DNA from: Janthinobacterium sp. PC23-8
GTDB taxonomy: Bacteria; Pseudomonadota; Gammaproteobacteria; Burkholderiales; Burkholderiaceae_D
Assembly (NCBI RefSeq): GCF_002250505.1
Contig: NZ_NJGY01000003.1
Location: forward strand, 211,977 to 275,976
Direction: 5' to 3'
DNA length: 64,000 nt
The notes beneath the pieces are model-generated. The model made no database searches and had not been told where the DNA came from. It was given only the letters and a program-made list of their open reading frames with translations. Shown piece by piece: positions 37,417 to 45,655 of the stretch; positions within the stretch are counted from its first letter, which is position 1; the number at the start of each line of letters is the position of its first letter. A program made the translations under genes and the position numbers.

Positions 37417-38595
37417 ATGCTAGCCCATCACGCCGAAGCCCCATCGATTGCCACCACTGCGGCCAGCGCCGCCCCCAATGAGACGTTCGACCAGTTGCTG
37501 GCCGATATCCGCCTGCGCCACGCCGAATTTTCCACCCTGCGCCACGTGCCGCGCGACGTCATCGACCGCCTCAAGCGCCAGGGCGTGTACCGCGCCGCCA
37601 CGCCGGCCTGCTTTGGCGGCAGCGGCATGAGCCCCGCCCAATTCCTGGCGCTGGTCGAACGCATCTCGCAGGCCGACGGTTCTACCGGCTGGGTAGCCAG
37701 CTTCGGCTCGGCCTCGATCTATCTGGCGGCGCTGCCGAAAGCCACGCAAGCGATCATGTATGCGGACAGCCCGGACCTGGTGTTCGCCGGCGGCCTGTTC
37801 CCGATCCAGCCGGCGGCCCAGGTCGACGGCGGCTTCCTGGTGAACGGCACCTGGAAGTTTGCCAGCGGCTGCAAGGGCGCCGACGTGCTGGGCGTGGGCA
37901 TCGGCACGGCCACCCCGGGCCAGCCGGGCGGCAAGCCGCGCACCGCCGTGCTGCCGCGCGAGCAGGTCGAGATCATCGACAACTGGGACGTGGTGGGCCT
38001 GTGCGGCACCGGCAGCCACGACCTGCGCGTCGATGCCCGCTTCGTTGCCGAAGAATGGACTTTCGTGCGCGGCGGCGAGCCGATGATCGACGAGCCCCTG
38101 TTCCGCTATCCGACCATCGCCTACGCCGCGCAGGTGCTGGCGGTGGTCAACCTGGGCATCGCGCGCGCCGCCATCGAGGAAATCAACAGCATGGCAGGCG
38201 GGCGCGTGGCCATCACCGGCGCGCCCAAGCTGGCCGACCGCTCCTATGTGCGCATCGAGGTGGCCAAGGCCGAGGCGCGATTGCGCGCGGCGCGCGGCTT
38301 TTTCTACGATATCACCGGCGAAGTATGGAATACCGTGCTGGCCGGCGACCCGGTCACGCCGGCGCAGGTGGCCACCTTGCGCCTGGCGGCGGTCGATGCC
38401 GCCCGCGCCGGCGATTCGGTGACGCGCCACATGTACGGCCTGGCCGGCACCACGGCGATCTATACCAGCCATCCGCTGCAGCGCTACCTGCGCGACGCGG
38501 CCGTGGTGCGCCAGCACGCTTTCCTCGGCGAGGGTATCTACGATGGCGCCGGCGCCGTCGCGCTGGGCGTGCCGCCGATGCCCGGCTTCCTGTAA
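37417..38595 (+). CDS. iacA: Indole-3-acetate monooxygenase, oxygenase component
   Basis: A 392-residue flavin-dependent monooxygenase of the acyl-CoA dehydrogenase fold (HsaA/DszC type): FDQLLADIRLRHAEFSTLRHVPRDVI, RISQADGSTGWVASFGS, GTWKFASGCKGADVLGVG, and the C-terminal LRDAAVVRQHAFLGEGIY. In the iac pathway it performs the first hydroxylation of the indole ring of IAA using reduced flavin from IacG. It leads the plus-strand operon iacA-iacB-iacE-tautomerase-lysR. CAGGAGA precedes the ATG. Confidence 0.87.
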   Translation: MLAHHAEAPSIATTAASAAPNETFDQLLADIRLRHAEFSTLRHVPRDVIDRLKRQGVYRAATPACFGGSGMSPAQFLALVERISQADGSTGWVASFGSASIYLAALPKATQAIMYADSPDLVFAGGLFPIQPAAQVDGGFLVNGTWKFASGCKGADVLGVGIGTATPGQPGGKPRTAVLPREQVEIIDNWDVVGLCGTGSHDLRVDARFVAEEWTFVRGGEPMIDEPLFRYPTIAYAAQVLAVVNLGIARAAIEEINSMAGGRVAITGAPKLADRSYVRIEVAKAEARLRAARGFFYDITGEVWNTVLAGDPVTPAQVATLRLAAVDAARAGDSVTRHMYGLAGTTAIYTSHPLQRYLRDAAVVRQHAFLGEGIYDGAGAVALGVPPMPGFL

Positions 38596-38631
38596 TTTCT
38601 CACCTCCCACAACAATACACTGGAGACCACC

Positions 38632-38994
38632 ATGTCCGACACCCCAAAAGATCCCCTGCGCGTGCTGTTTTGCATCGGCGTGACGCAAAACTTCTTCGAC
38701 CTGCCCGAAACCGACATCGGCGCCGTCTGGAAAGGCTATGGCGAGATGATGAGCGCCATGAACGCCATGCCCGGGGTGAACATCCTCGGTACCATGGACG
38801 ACGACCGCACCATGGTCGGTGCGTCCGAATCGTGGCCGTGGACGGTCTACATCATGGCCGACGTGGCCGATCTCGACACCGTCGTCGCCGCCTGCAACCT
38901 GTTCCGCACCGTCAAGGTGGGCGACTACCGCCTGTGGAAGTTCGGCAAGATCGAAGCGCGCATCGGCCGCGCCCTGATCATCCAGGGAGCTTGA
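38632..38994 (+). CDS. iacB: IacB-like small protein
   Basis: A 120-residue protein without a recognised catalytic motif: RVLFCIGVTQNFFDLPETDIG, GVNILGTMDDDRTMVG and YRLWKFGKIEARIGRALI. Size and position between iacA and iacE match IacB of the known iac clusters; it resembles a dimeric alpha/beta-barrel (NIPSNAP/EthD-like) fold, which is my inference. Three bases separate it from iacE. Confidence 0.78.
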   Translation: MSDTPKDPLRVLFCIGVTQNFFDLPETDIGAVWKGYGEMMSAMNAMPGVNILGTMDDDRTMVGASESWPWTVYIMADVADLDTVVAACNLFRTVKVGDYRLWKFGKIEARIGRALIIQGA

Positions 38995-38997
38995 GCC

Positions 38998-39744
38998 ATG
39001 AACGACCGCAAAGTCGCGCTGGTCACGGGTGCGGCCCGCGGCCTCGGTGAACTGATCGCGCGCCGGCTGCACGCGGCCGGCTACAAGGTGGCGCTGGCCG
39101 ACCTCGACGCCGACGCCGTGGCGGCCATCGCCGGCAACCTCGATGGCAGCGGCGACACCGCGCTGGGCCTGCGCCTCGACGTGCGCGAAAAGGCCGGTTT
39201 CGAAGCCGCCGCCGCCATGCTCGAACAGCGCTGGGGCGGCGTGCATGTGCTGGTCAATAACGCCGGCCAGTCGCGCGTGGCGCAGCTGATGGAGATCGGC
39301 GCCGACGAGTTCGACGCCGTCGTCGCGGTCAACCTGCGCAGCGTGTTCCTGGCCTGCCAGGTGTTCGGCCAGGCGTTCGCCAGGCGCGGCTACGGGCGCA
39401 TCATCAATGTCGGCTCGCTGGCCGGGCAGACCGGCGGCACCGCCACCGGCGCCCATTACGCGGCCGCCAAGGGCGGCGTGCTGACGCTGACCAAGGTGTT
39501 CGCGCGCGAGCTTGCCGCCTCCGGCGTGACCGTCAACGCCATTTCGCCAGGCCCGCTGGACCTGCCCATCGTGCACGAGACGGTGCCGGCCGAAAAGCTG
39601 GCGGCGATCACGCAAACCATCCCGGTGCGCACGCTAGGGGACGCCGGCTTCGTCGCCGACGCCGTGCTGCTGCTGGCCGCGCCAGGCGCCGCCTCCGTCA
39701 CCGGCGCCTGCTGGGATATCAACGGCGGCCTGTTCATGCGCTGA
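38998..39744 (+). CDS. iacE: Short-chain dehydrogenase of the iac cluster
   Basis: A 248-residue SDR: TGAARGLGELIARRL (cofactor), NNAGQSRVAQL, catalytic Ser in VGSLAG and Tyr/Lys in HYAAAKGG, and VNAISPGPLDLP. In published iac work IacE acts right after IacA on the oxidised indole-acetate. Closely packed with iacB and the tautomerase gene, so co-transcribed. Confidence 0.85.
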   Translation: MNDRKVALVTGAARGLGELIARRLHAAGYKVALADLDADAVAAIAGNLDGSGDTALGLRLDVREKAGFEAAAAMLEQRWGGVHVLVNNAGQSRVAQLMEIGADEFDAVVAVNLRSVFLACQVFGQAFARRGYGRIINVGSLAGQTGGTATGAHYAAAKGGVLTLTKVFARELAASGVTVNAISPGPLDLPIVHETVPAEKLAAITQTIPVRTLGDAGFVADAVLLLAAPGAASVTGACWDINGGLFMR

Positions 39745-39755
39745 AAGGAGTCTTC

Positions 39756-40160
39756 ATGCCAACCATCCAGGCCTACATTACGGCCGGCCAGCCGCCGGCG
39801 TCCAGGCAGCGTTTGATCGCGCTGCTGACCGACGCCGTCGTCGCTTCGGTCGACGCGCCGCCCGAAGCGGTGTGCGTGATGCTTACCGAAGTGCCGCACG
39901 AGCATTATGCGGTGGCGGGCCAGCCGGCAAGCGCGCCGCGCGCCGTGCTGCAGGTGTTCCTGATCGCCGGGCGCAGCGACGCGCAAAAGGCGCGCCTGAT
40001 CGAACGCCTGACGGCGGCGGCCGCCGCCATCGGCGTGGCGCCCGAGGTAGTGCGGGTCTTCATCGTGGACCTGCCCAACAGCGACTTTGGCCTCGGCGGC
40101 GTGACGGCGGCGGCGCTCGGGCGCGGCATCGACCGTGCCGCCTTGCTGCGCCAGCACTGA
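39756..40160 (+). CDS. Two-domain tautomerase (4-OT/CHMI-like)
   Basis: A 134-residue protein made of two tautomerase-like halves. The first begins with Pro right after the initiator Met (MPTIQAYITAGQPPASRQRLIALLTDAV), the position of the catalytic base in this superfamily. The second starts near residue 63 (RAVLQVFLIAGRSDAQKARLIERLTAA) with a Pro one residue before it but not at a free N-terminus. It lies 11 bp after iacE and 16 bp before a LysR gene in the same operon. It is not part of the iac set I know; it could isomerise a keto-enol intermediate. Confidence 0.75.
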   Translation: MPTIQAYITAGQPPASRQRLIALLTDAVVASVDAPPEAVCVMLTEVPHEHYAVAGQPASAPRAVLQVFLIAGRSDAQKARLIERLTAAAAAIGVAPEVVRVFIVDLPNSDFGLGGVTAAALGRGIDRAALLRQH

Positions 40161-40176
40161 AACAGGAGCAATCACC

Positions 40177-41157
40177 ATGACGATGGAACTGCGGCATCTG
40201 AAGTATTTTCATGCGGTGGCCGAAACGCTCAGTTTCAGCCGCGCCGCCGAGCGCCTGCATATCGCGCAACCGCCGCTGAGCCGGCAGATCCGCCAGCTCG
40301 AGGATCTGCTCGGCGTCGAACTGGTCGACCGCGAGTCGAGGCCGATCGCGCTGACGGTGGCCGGCAAGTTCTTCTACGAGCAGACCTGGCAGGTGCTGTC
40401 GCGCCTGCGCGAAATCGAGGAGGGCACGCGCCGGCTGGTGCGCCACCAGCGCGTCTGGCTGGGCATCGGCTTCGTGCCGTCGGTGATGTGCGGGCTGCTG
40501 CCCCAGCTGATACGGCGCTTTCGCGCCGTCGAACCGGAGGTGGAGACCAGTTTCACCGAGCTGCTGACGATGGAGCAGGCGGCCGCGCTCAAGCTGGGCC
40601 GGATCGATGTCGGCTTCGGCCGCCTGCCGATCGACGACCCCGACATCGAGTGCGTCACCTTGCTGCGCGAGCCGCTGCTGGCGGCGCTGCCGGCCTCGCA
40701 TCCGCTGGCCGGCCGCCTGGCCATACCGCTGGCCGAGCTGGCGCGCCAGGCGCTGGTGGTCTACCCGGCGCGGCCGCGTCCCGGCTACGCCGACCAGGTG
40801 CTGGAATTGTTTGCCCGCCACGGCGTGCCGCCGGCAACCGTGCGCGAAGCGAACGAGATGCAGACCGCGCTGGGCCTGGTGGCGGCCGGCATCGGCGTGG
40901 CGCTGGTGCCGGCGTCGGTCGGCCACGGCCGCCGCGACAGCGTGGTGTTTCGCCCGGTGCTCGAAGCGGACGCGGTGTCGCCCGTGATCATGAACTGCCG
41001 CCGTGGCGACGCCGGGCTGGTGCTGGCGCGCTTTCGCGCCATGGCCGCCGAGATGCTGCCGCTGGCGATCGACGAGCACGCCGGTGCTGGCGCACACCAT
41101 GTCGCGCTGGCGCGTCATGAACTGCCAGACAATGTTGTTACCAATGTTGTTACATAA
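40177..41157 (+). CDS. CatM/BenM/CatR-like LysR regulator
   Basis: A 326-residue LysR protein with MELRHLKYFHAVAETLSFSRAAERLHIAQPPLSRQIRQLE (core LHIAQPPLSRQIRQLE), the wording of the CatR/CatM/BenM/CbnR branch that responds to cis,cis-muconate. The frame opens earlier, but the ATG at 40177 has CAGGAG at 40163-40168; a second ATG is at 40183. It closes the iacA operon yet its likely target is the ATAC-N7-GTAT box before catB, 1.2 kb downstream. Confidence 0.87.
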   Translation: MTMELRHLKYFHAVAETLSFSRAAERLHIAQPPLSRQIRQLEDLLGVELVDRESRPIALTVAGKFFYEQTWQVLSRLREIEEGTRRLVRHQRVWLGIGFVPSVMCGLLPQLIRRFRAVEPEVETSFTELLTMEQAAALKLGRIDVGFGRLPIDDPDIECVTLLREPLLAALPASHPLAGRLAIPLAELARQALVVYPARPRPGYADQVLELFARHGVPPATVREANEMQTALGLVAAGIGVALVPASVGHGRRDSVVFRPVLEADAVSPVIMNCRRGDAGLVLARFRAMAAEMLPLAIDEHAGAGAHHVALARHELPDNVVTNVVT

Positions 41158-41262
41158 GCGCTGCAATCGCGCAACAACGGCGGCTAAATTATCGCGGGTG
41201 TGACTTTTAGTGAGAAAGTGGCGTTAATATTGACCCATATCATTGCCTTTTTGATTTGAGTC

Positions 41263-42285
41263 ATGCACACACCTTCCGCTCCCCTGGCTGTTCCCATGCT
41301 CGTTCCGATCTCGCGCTGGCATAGCGAAGACATCGACGAGCAGTCGGCCTTGCTGTCGGGTTGGCAGCAGGAGTATCGCCAGCTCGGTTGCGGCAAATTC
41401 GCCGGCAAGGTCGCCAGCGTGCAGGGGCCGCAGATCATGATCGTGGCCGAGCAGACCAACCAGTCGCTGCACCAGCGCGTGGCGCCGCCCGCCGGCAGCG
41501 TGGTGTTTGGCCTGGTGCTCAACAACGACACGCTGCAGATTGACCAGCGCCCGGTCGGCGCGCAGTCGCTGATCGTGCTCGAAGGCGGCAGGACCTACGA
41601 CTTGCGCACCGAGGGCAATGTGGAGTTGCTGGGCCTGTCGCTGGACGCCGGCTTGTTGAACAGTCACCGCGGTGGCGCCAGCGGCGACATCGTGCAGCGC
41701 GCGCTGGGCTGCGGCGTGGTGCCGCTGACCGACAGCGCCGGCGCCATGCTGCGCCATTTCTGGCTGATGGTGTCGCATATGCTGCACTCGCAAAGCAACT
41801 GGCCCGAGGAGATGCCGCTGTCGCTGCTGACCGACACGGCGCTGAACAATATCGTGCTGGCGCTCAATATCAGCGCCGGGGTGGACATTCCCGCCATGCC
41901 GCAATCGGCGCAGCGCCAGGTGCGCGTGGTGCGGCAGGCGATCGCCTTCATGCGCGACAACCTGGCCAACGACTTCTCCATCGTCGAGGTATGCGCCGCC
42001 GCCCACGTCAGCCAGCGCACCTTGCAGTATCACTTCGAAAGCTGCCTGGGCGTGTCGCCGCAGCAGTACCTCAAGGCGATGCGCCTGAACGCGGCGCGGC
42101 GCATCCTGCGCTTGATCAGCAAGCGCGAGGCGGCGGGACCGCGCCAGCCCAATATCGCCGACGTCGCCGCGCTGTGCGGCTACGAACACGCCAGCCGCTT
42201 CGCCGGCGACTACCGCCGCCAGTTCGGCGTGCTGCCTTCCGAGACCATGCGCGAAGGCGCGCAAACCCTGTCGATTTCAGCCTGA
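41263..42285 (+). CDS. AraC-family regulator
   Basis: A 340-residue protein with an N-terminal AraC-binding-like domain (QVAPP..VVFGLVLNNDTLQID) and a C-terminal double helix-turn-helix: FSIVEVCAAAHVSQRTLQYHFE and IADVAALCGYEHASRFAGDYRRQFG (core CGYEHASRFAGDYRRQFG). It resembles EutR/FeaR-like regulators. It stands between the LysR gene and catB; the amine dehydrogenase operon 5 kb downstream lacks a local regulator and is another possible target. Promoter not evident. Confidence 0.8.
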   Translation: MHTPSAPLAVPMLVPISRWHSEDIDEQSALLSGWQQEYRQLGCGKFAGKVASVQGPQIMIVAEQTNQSLHQRVAPPAGSVVFGLVLNNDTLQIDQRPVGAQSLIVLEGGRTYDLRTEGNVELLGLSLDAGLLNSHRGGASGDIVQRALGCGVVPLTDSAGAMLRHFWLMVSHMLHSQSNWPEEMPLSLLTDTALNNIVLALNISAGVDIPAMPQSAQRQVRVVRQAIAFMRDNLANDFSIVEVCAAAHVSQRTLQYHFESCLGVSPQQYLKAMRLNAARRILRLISKREAAGPRQPNIADVAALCGYEHASRFAGDYRRQFGVLPSETMREGAQTLSISA

Positions 42286-42348
42286 GCGAGCGCCGCTGGC
42301 CGCTGCCGCATCCCTGCGCATCCCCCTCATTGCTCTTCGCACCGCCTT

Positions 42349-42413
42349 ATACCTTTCAGGTATGGCGCTTGCCGCCATCGGTCTTGGACGCGGCGCGTAC
42401 TTGTTCCTAAGAT
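42349..42413 (+). promoter_or_regulatory. catB promoter with CatM/BenM-type box
   Basis: ATAC-CTTTCAG-GTAT at 42349-42363 is an exact ATAC-N7-GTAT site, the consensus for CatM/BenM. TTGGAC (42384-42389), 18-bp spacer and TAAGAT (42408-42413) follow, placing the box near -64. A second palindrome, ATGGCG-CTTGC-CGCCAT, lies at 42362-42378. Confidence 0.75.
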
Positions 42414-42437
42414 GGAGTGAACAATACGAGGAGTGCC

Positions 42438-43577
42438 ATGAGCCATACCACCATCAGGATAGAGAACGTCGACGTGCTGCTGCTCGACCTGCCGACCATC
42501 CGCCCGCACCAGCTGTCGGTCGCCACCATGCGGCGCCAGAAGCTGGTGCTGGTGCGCATCCGCGCCGAGGACGGCATCATCGGCTGGGGTGAGGCGACCA
42601 CCATCGGCGGCCTGGCCTACGGCGAGGAAAGCCCGGACAGCATCCGCGTCAATATCGAAACCCATATGCGCCCGCTGCTGGTCGGCGCCGACGCCACCAG
42701 CCCGAACGCCCGCATGCATGCGCTGCGCGCCAGCCTGCAGGGCAACCGTTTCGCCCTGTGCGCCATCGAGACCGCGCTGCAGGACGCGCAGGCGCGCCGC
42801 ATCGGCGTGCCGCTTTCGGACCTGTTCGGCGGCAGGGTGCGCGACAGCCTGCCGGTGGCCTGGACCCTGGCCAGCGGCGACACCGCGCGCGATATTGCCG
42901 AAGCCGAGGAAATGCTCGATCGCAAACGCCACAATGTCTTCAAGCTCAAGATCGGCGCGCGCGACGTGCGTGCCGACGCCGCCCACGTGGCCGCCATCAA
43001 GCGCGCGCTGGGCGAACGCGCCAGCGTGCGCGTCGACGTCAACCAGGCCTGGAGCCAGACCGAGGCCATGCTGGGCATGCAATTGCTCGAACACGCCGGC
43101 GTCGACCTGGTCGAGCAGCCGATCGCCGCCCACGACCACGAAGGCATGCGCCGCCTGCGCGACATGAACCGCGTGCCGCTGATGGCCGACGAGGCCTTGC
43201 ACGGCCCGCTCGACGCCTTCCGCATCGCCGAACGCCGCGCCGCCGACGTGTATGCCATCAAGATCACCCAGTCGGGCGGCCTGAACGGCGCGCGCCAAGT
43301 GGCGGCAATCGCCGAGGCGGCCAATATCGGCCTGTACGGCGGCACCATGCTCGAAGGCGCGGTCGGCACCATCGCCTCGGCGCAGCTGTTCGCCACCTTC
43401 GGCGAACTGGCCTGGGGCACCGAGCTGTTTGGCCCGCTGCTGCTGACCGAGGACATCCTGCGCACGCCGCTGGTGTACGAGGATTTCGCGCTGCGCCTGC
43501 CGACCGGCCCGGGCCTGGGCATCGAGCTCGACGAAGACAAGCTGCTGTTCCTGCAGCGCCAGTACAACACCCAATAA
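42438..43577 (+). CDS. catB: cis,cis-Muconate cycloisomerase
   Basis: A 379-residue enolase-superfamily enzyme converting cis,cis-muconate to muconolactone. It shows FKLKIGARD (catalytic Lys), RVDVNQAWS, DLVEQPIA, MADEAL (metal-binding acids) and AIKITQSGG (second Lys). The start at 42438 has ACGAGGAG upstream. First gene of catB-catC-catA-pcaD, the order that opens the catechol branch here. Confidence 0.92.
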   Translation: MSHTTIRIENVDVLLLDLPTIRPHQLSVATMRRQKLVLVRIRAEDGIIGWGEATTIGGLAYGEESPDSIRVNIETHMRPLLVGADATSPNARMHALRASLQGNRFALCAIETALQDAQARRIGVPLSDLFGGRVRDSLPVAWTLASGDTARDIAEAEEMLDRKRHNVFKLKIGARDVRADAAHVAAIKRALGERASVRVDVNQAWSQTEAMLGMQLLEHAGVDLVEQPIAAHDHEGMRRLRDMNRVPLMADEALHGPLDAFRIAERRAADVYAIKITQSGGLNGARQVAAIAEAANIGLYGGTMLEGAVGTIASAQLFATFGELAWGTELFGPLLLTEDILRTPLVYEDFALRLPTGPGLGIELDEDKLLFLQRQYNTQ

Positions 43578-43592
43578 AACCAGGGAGCCACC

Positions 43593-43883
43593 ATGTTATT
43601 CAAAGTCAGCATGACCGTGCGCCTGCCGCACACCATGGCAAAAGACGAAGCCGAGCGCCTCAAGGCCACCGAGCGCGACGTGGCGCAGGCGCTGCAGCAC
43701 AGCGGCAAATGGCGCCACCTGTGGCGCGTGGTCGGCCAGTACGCCAACGTCAGCATTTTCGACGTCGACAGCCCGGCCGAACTGCATCAGCTGTTGCAGA
43801 CCCTGCCGCTGTTTCCCTACATGGAGATTGCGGTCGAGGCGCTGTGCCGCCACCCATCCTCGATTCACCAAGACGACCGCTAA
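43593..43883 (+). CDS. catC: Muconolactone delta-isomerase
   Basis: A 96-residue protein of the usual MIase length beginning MLFKVSMTVRLPHTM, with KWRHLWRVVGQYANVSIFDV and LPLFPYMEIAVEALCRHPSSI (core PLFPYMEI). It converts muconolactone to 3-oxoadipate enol-lactone. It lies 15 bp after catB with ribosome site AGGGAG. Confidence 0.94.
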   Translation: MLFKVSMTVRLPHTMAKDEAERLKATERDVAQALQHSGKWRHLWRVVGQYANVSIFDVDSPAELHQLLQTLPLFPYMEIAVEALCRHPSSIHQDDR

Positions 43884-43906
43884 ACAATTTTAACCAGGAG
43901 ACCAGC

Positions 43907-44818
43907 ATGGACAAGAAAGCCATCGACGCGCTGTTGCGCAAGATCGAAAGCACCGAAAAAGACACCGGCAACCCGCGCGTGCAGACCATCGTCAACCGCA
44001 TCGTGCGCGACCTGTTCGCCACCATCGAGGAGCACGACGTGCAGCCGCATGAATTCTGGAGCGCCATCAGCTACCTGACCGAGGCGGGCCAGTCGGGCGA
44101 ATACGGCCTGATCGCCGCCGGCCTGGGCCTCGAACACTTCCTCGACCTGCGCATGGACGAGCAGGAAGCGGCGCAGGGCCTTGGCGGCGGCACGCCGCGC
44201 ACCATCGAAGGTCCGCTGTACGTGGCCGGCGCGCCCGAAACGTCGGGCCTGGCGCGGCTCGACATCGACGAGCAGCCGGGCGAGGTGCTGTTCATGCAGG
44301 GCCAGGTGCGCGGTGCCGATGGCCAGCCGCTGGCCGGCGCGCTGGTGGAGGTGTGGCACGCCAACCACCTGGGGCGCTACTCGTTCTTCGACCCGGAGCA
44401 GACGCCCTACAACCTGCGCAGCACGATCCGCAGCGACGCCGACGGCCGCTACCGCCTGCGCACGCGCGTGCCGGTCGGCTACAGCGTGCCGCCTTGCGGC
44501 GCCACCGACAAGCTGCTCACGGCCCTCGGCCGCCATGGCACGCGTCCGGCGCACGTCCACTTCTTTGTGACGGCCGACGGCCACCGCAAGCTGACCACCC
44601 AGATCAATATCGACGGCGACCCCTATCTGTGGGACGACTTCGCCTTTGCCACGCGCGAGGGCCTGGTGCCGGCCATGACCAAGGTGACGGACCCGGACGC
44701 GCTGCGCAGCCACGAGGTCGACCAGCCGTTCCACTCGATCGACTTCGATTTCGAGCTGCACGCGCAGCGCGATGGCCTGCCGGCCGACGAAATCGAGCGC
44801 GCCCACTTCGTCGCCTGA
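43907..44818 (+). CDS. catA: Catechol 1,2-dioxygenase
   Basis: A 303-residue intradiol dioxygenase with an N-terminal helical linker domain and the Fe(III) ligands Y158 (LGRYSFF), Y192 (PVGYSVPP), H216 and H218 (AHVHFF). It cleaves catechol, the end product of the iac pathway, to cis,cis-muconate. The longer open frame upstream overlaps catB/catC and is not coding. Ribosome site AGGAGA at 43896-43901. Confidence 0.95.
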   Translation: MDKKAIDALLRKIESTEKDTGNPRVQTIVNRIVRDLFATIEEHDVQPHEFWSAISYLTEAGQSGEYGLIAAGLGLEHFLDLRMDEQEAAQGLGGGTPRTIEGPLYVAGAPETSGLARLDIDEQPGEVLFMQGQVRGADGQPLAGALVEVWHANHLGRYSFFDPEQTPYNLRSTIRSDADGRYRLRTRVPVGYSVPPCGATDKLLTALGRHGTRPAHVHFFVTADGHRKLTTQINIDGDPYLWDDFAFATREGLVPAMTKVTDPDALRSHEVDQPFHSIDFDFELHAQRDGLPADEIERAHFVA

Positions 44819-44830
44819 GAGAGCCGCAGC

Positions 44831-45619
44831 ATGCCGATACTCGAGCCGGGCGAGCACCAGATCGCCTACACCTTGCAAGGCCCGGCCACGGCCCCGGTGC
44901 TGGTGCTGTCCAATTCGCTGGGCACCACCTTGTCGATGTGGGACGCCCAGGCCGACGCCCTGGCGCGCGGCTTTCGCGTGCTGCGCTACGACACGCGTGG
45001 CCATGGACGCTCGGCTGCGGGTGAGCACCCGCAGCAAGGCTACACGCTGGCGCAACTGGGCGGCGACGTGCTGCGCCTGCTCGACGCGCTGGCCATCGAA
45101 CGCGCGCATTTCTGCGGTATTTCGATGGGCGGCCTGACCGGCCTGTGGCTGGGGGTGCATGCCGGCCACCGCCTGCATAAACTGGTGGTGGCCAACAGCG
45201 CGGCGTGCATCGGCGCAGCGCCGGCGTGGCGTGAACGCGCCGCCCTGGTGCTGGCAAGCGGCATGGACCAGGTGGCCGACGGCGCCGCCGCGCGCTGGTT
45301 CACGCCAGGCTGGGCCGCCGGCGCGCCGCAGGCGGTCGGGCAACTGATCAGCGAGTTGCGCGCCACCGCGCCGGCCGCTTACGCCGGCTGCTGCCTGGCG
45401 CTGGCGCAGGCCGACCTGCGCGACGCAATTTGCGGCATTGCCGCGCCCACCCTGCTGGTGGCCGGCGACAGCGATCCGGTCACGCCGCTGGCCGATGCCG
45501 TCTTCATGGCCGAACGCATCGCCGGCGCGCAGCTTGTCACGCTGCCGGCCTCGCACCTGTCTAACATCGAGGCGGCCAGCACCTTTACCGAAGCGCTGCA
45601 GGCGTTTCTCGGCGCCTAG
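44831..45619 (+). CDS. pcaD: 3-oxoadipate enol-lactonase
   Basis: A 262-residue alpha/beta hydrolase: LSNSLGTTLSMWDAQ, YDTRGHGRS, nucleophile Ser in GISMGGLTG, Asp in AGDSDPVTP and His in PASHLSNIE. It completes catechol to 3-oxoadipate. It is a second PcaD activity beside the fused enzyme at 21667-22938, dedicated to the cat operon (12 bp after catA). Confidence 0.9.
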   Translation: MPILEPGEHQIAYTLQGPATAPVLVLSNSLGTTLSMWDAQADALARGFRVLRYDTRGHGRSAAGEHPQQGYTLAQLGGDVLRLLDALAIERAHFCGISMGGLTGLWLGVHAGHRLHKLVVANSAACIGAAPAWRERAALVLASGMDQVADGAAARWFTPGWAAGAPQAVGQLISELRATAPAAYAGCCLALAQADLRDAICGIAAPTLLVAGDSDPVTPLADAVFMAERIAGAQLVTLPASHLSNIEAASTFTEALQAFLGA

Positions 45620-45655
45620 CGGCGGCACGCAGCGAAAAAAACTACGGAGACAAAC

